64,000 nucleotides of DNA. Origin: Comamonadaceae bacterium UBA2121 (GTDB lineage Bacteria; Pseudomonadota; Gammaproteobacteria; Burkholderiales; Burkholderiaceae_C). Positions 62,971 through 64,000 of this stretch are shown piece after piece. The position numbers and the translations under genes were made by a program. The stretch is from contig DCYB01000001.1 in NCBI GenBank assembly GCA_002331385.1, forward strand, positions 434,001-498,000, given 5' to 3'. The stretch's first letter is position 1, and every line of letters begins with the position of its first letter. The notes beneath the pieces were generated by a model. That model saw only the letters and a program-made list of their open reading frames with translations. It was not told the DNA's origin and did no database searches.

Positions 62971-64000
62971 ATGAGACTGGGCGTTGCAGTGGCTGCAGCC
63001 GCCCTCCTTGCAGCCTGTACCAGCACGCCGCTGCCTCCGTGGACCACAACCGGTGCCGCTCCCTCAGATCAGTCCGCACCCACCGGCCAACGCACCGTGC
63101 CCCCGCCACTGGGCACCGAGCGCGGCGTGCCGGTGCAGACCGCGCCTGTCACCGACAGCCCAGTGCGCCCCGACCAAATGGACGACGCCCAGCCCAGCGC
63201 CGCCGATCTGCCCTATAGCCCCGCCGTCGCGGCGCGCTTTCCCGCGCCCGAGGTGCGCTACAACACGCCCGGACTGGAGCCGGGCCGCCGCGCCTTCACC
63301 ACCAACGCCGAACTCTCCGACTGGTTGCACGACCTGAGCGCCAGCGTACGCGCGCCCACGCAGGCGCAGGTGCTCAACATCGGTAGTTCACAACGCGGCG
63401 TGCCGCTGCAAGCCATGGTGATCACGCAAGCATCGGGCACCAGCGCCGATGCGCTCGACGCGAGCAAGCGCCCCACCATCCTGCTGATTGGTCAGCAACA
63501 CGGTGACGAGCCTGCGGGCTCCGAAGCCTTGCTCGTCGTCGCACGCGAACTCTCGCAAGGACTGCTCGAACCGCTGCTGCGTCGCATCAACGTCGTCATC
63601 GTTGCCCGCGCCAACCCGGACGGTGCCGACGCCCAACGCCGTGTCACCGACAGCGGCGTCGACATGAACCGCGACCACTTGCTGCTCAACACGCCCGAGG
63701 CGCAGGCACTCGCCAAATTGGTGAACCTGTATCGCCCCGTCGCGGTCATCGACGCGCACGAATACACCGTCGTTGGCCGCTACCTGCAAAAATTCAACGC
63801 CATCCAGCGTTACGACGCACTGCTGCAGCACGCCACCACGGCCAACGAACCCGAGTTCGTCACCAAGGCCGCCACGCAGTGGTATCTGGAGCCCATGAAC
63901 AAGGCACTGGCCGCCCAGCGACTCACCTCCGAGTGGTACTACACCACCTCCACCGATCTGAGCGACCACAGCCTCTCGATGGGCGGCGCGCAACCCGACA
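62971..64000 (+). CDS. M14-family zinc carboxypeptidase-like lipoprotein (3' truncated)
   Basis: The first 343 codons are present; the gene runs off the window. ATG 62971 gives a lipoprotein signal with LLAAC (about residue 16), then a Pro/Thr-rich linker. The M14 domain begins near residue 130. Zinc ligands are visible: HGDE (His177, Glu180) in GQQHGDEPAG, and His263 in IDAHEYTVV. NPDGAD and VDMNRDH complete the substrate pocket pattern. It probably trims peptides or peptidoglycan fragments in the periplasm; the exact substrate is unknown. Confidence 0.85.
   Translation, partial: MRLGVAVAAAALLAACTSTPLPPWTTTGAAPSDQSAPTGQRTVPPPLGTERGVPVQTAPVTDSPVRPDQMDDAQPSAADLPYSPAVAARFPAPEVRYNTPGLEPGRRAFTTNAELSDWLHDLSASVRAPTQAQVLNIGSSQRGVPLQAMVITQASGTSADALDASKRPTILLIGQQHGDEPAGSEALLVVARELSQGLLEPLLRRINVVIVARANPDGADAQRRVTDSGVDMNRDHLLLNTPEAQALAKLVNLYRPVAVIDAHEYTVVGRYLQKFNAIQRYDALLQHATTANEPEFVTKAATQWYLEPMNKALAAQRLTSEWYYTTSTDLSDHSLSMGGAQPD

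Overview
The window reads as chromosome of a high-G+C betaproteobacterium of the order Burkholderiales, most likely Comamonadaceae (Comamonas, Delftia or Acidovorax type). This rests on the gene order rpsB-tsf-pyrH-frr-uppS-cdsA-dxr-rseP-bamA-skp-lpxD-fabZ-lpxA-lpxB-rnhB-rRNA methyltransferase, an unlinked infA copy, a DUF1631 gene, and the general protein flavour. The genus is inference. No rRNA, tRNA, CRISPR array, insertion sequence or complete prophage was seen.

Layout. 1-6.2 kb: the end of an hslR-like gene, a CopD-like membrane protein, and a MarR-controlled tripartite drug efflux operon (outer-membrane lipoprotein, EmrA-like adaptor, EmrB-like MFS pump). 6.2-11.4 kb: a lower-G+C minus-strand operon that looks like a compact exopolysaccharide system. 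It pairs a hyaluronan/chitin-synthase-like GT2 with a coiled-coil membrane adaptor, a short TolC-like protein and a UDP-N-acetylhexosamine dehydrogenase. 11.4-13.7 kb: a TPR protein, a metallo-beta-lactamase-fold hydrolase, and infA behind a leader of about 360 nt. 13.7-29.1 kb: the minus-strand translation / isoprenoid / phospholipid / lipid A / BAM block.

29.3-35.3 kb: a D-amino-acid-dehydrogenase-like oxidoreductase, the Nnr repair enzyme, a 59-aa exported peptide with a strong terminator, and an MCE lipid-transport set (MlaE permease, MlaD-like protein, lipoprotein) that has no ATPase gene. 35.3-37.9 kb: a divergent CadR/PbrR-type regulator and a His-rich P-type heavy-metal ATPase sharing a classical MerR promoter. 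37.9-40.9 kb: a low-coding-density, lower-G+C island with one unrecognised gene and an XRE regulator that has a clear autoregulatory promoter/operator. 40.9-47.2 kb: a periplasmic copper-handling cluster (Cys/His-rich protein, His-rich secreted protein, TolC-like lipoprotein, multicopper oxidase, DUF411, CusF) followed by a FetAB-like metal exporter.

47.2-52.6 kb: a LysR regulator diverging from an ABC importer of the iron/2-aminoethylphosphonate type, ending in a LOG-like protein. 52.7-56.3 kb: an orphan MetQ-like binding protein, then a DmpA/NylC-type self-cleaving peptidase translationally coupled to a membrane-anchored TAXI receptor. 56.3-64 kb: DUF1631, ettA, rhlE, and the start of an M14 carboxypeptidase-like lipoprotein cut by the window edge.

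The best candidate for an under-described system is the 6.3-11.1 kb polysaccharide operon. It combines a processive GT2 synthase with a membrane-fusion adaptor and TolC-type exit duct, where synthase-dependent pathways normally use a beta-barrel porin with a TPR scaffold. All functional calls come from reading the sequence; no database search was run.
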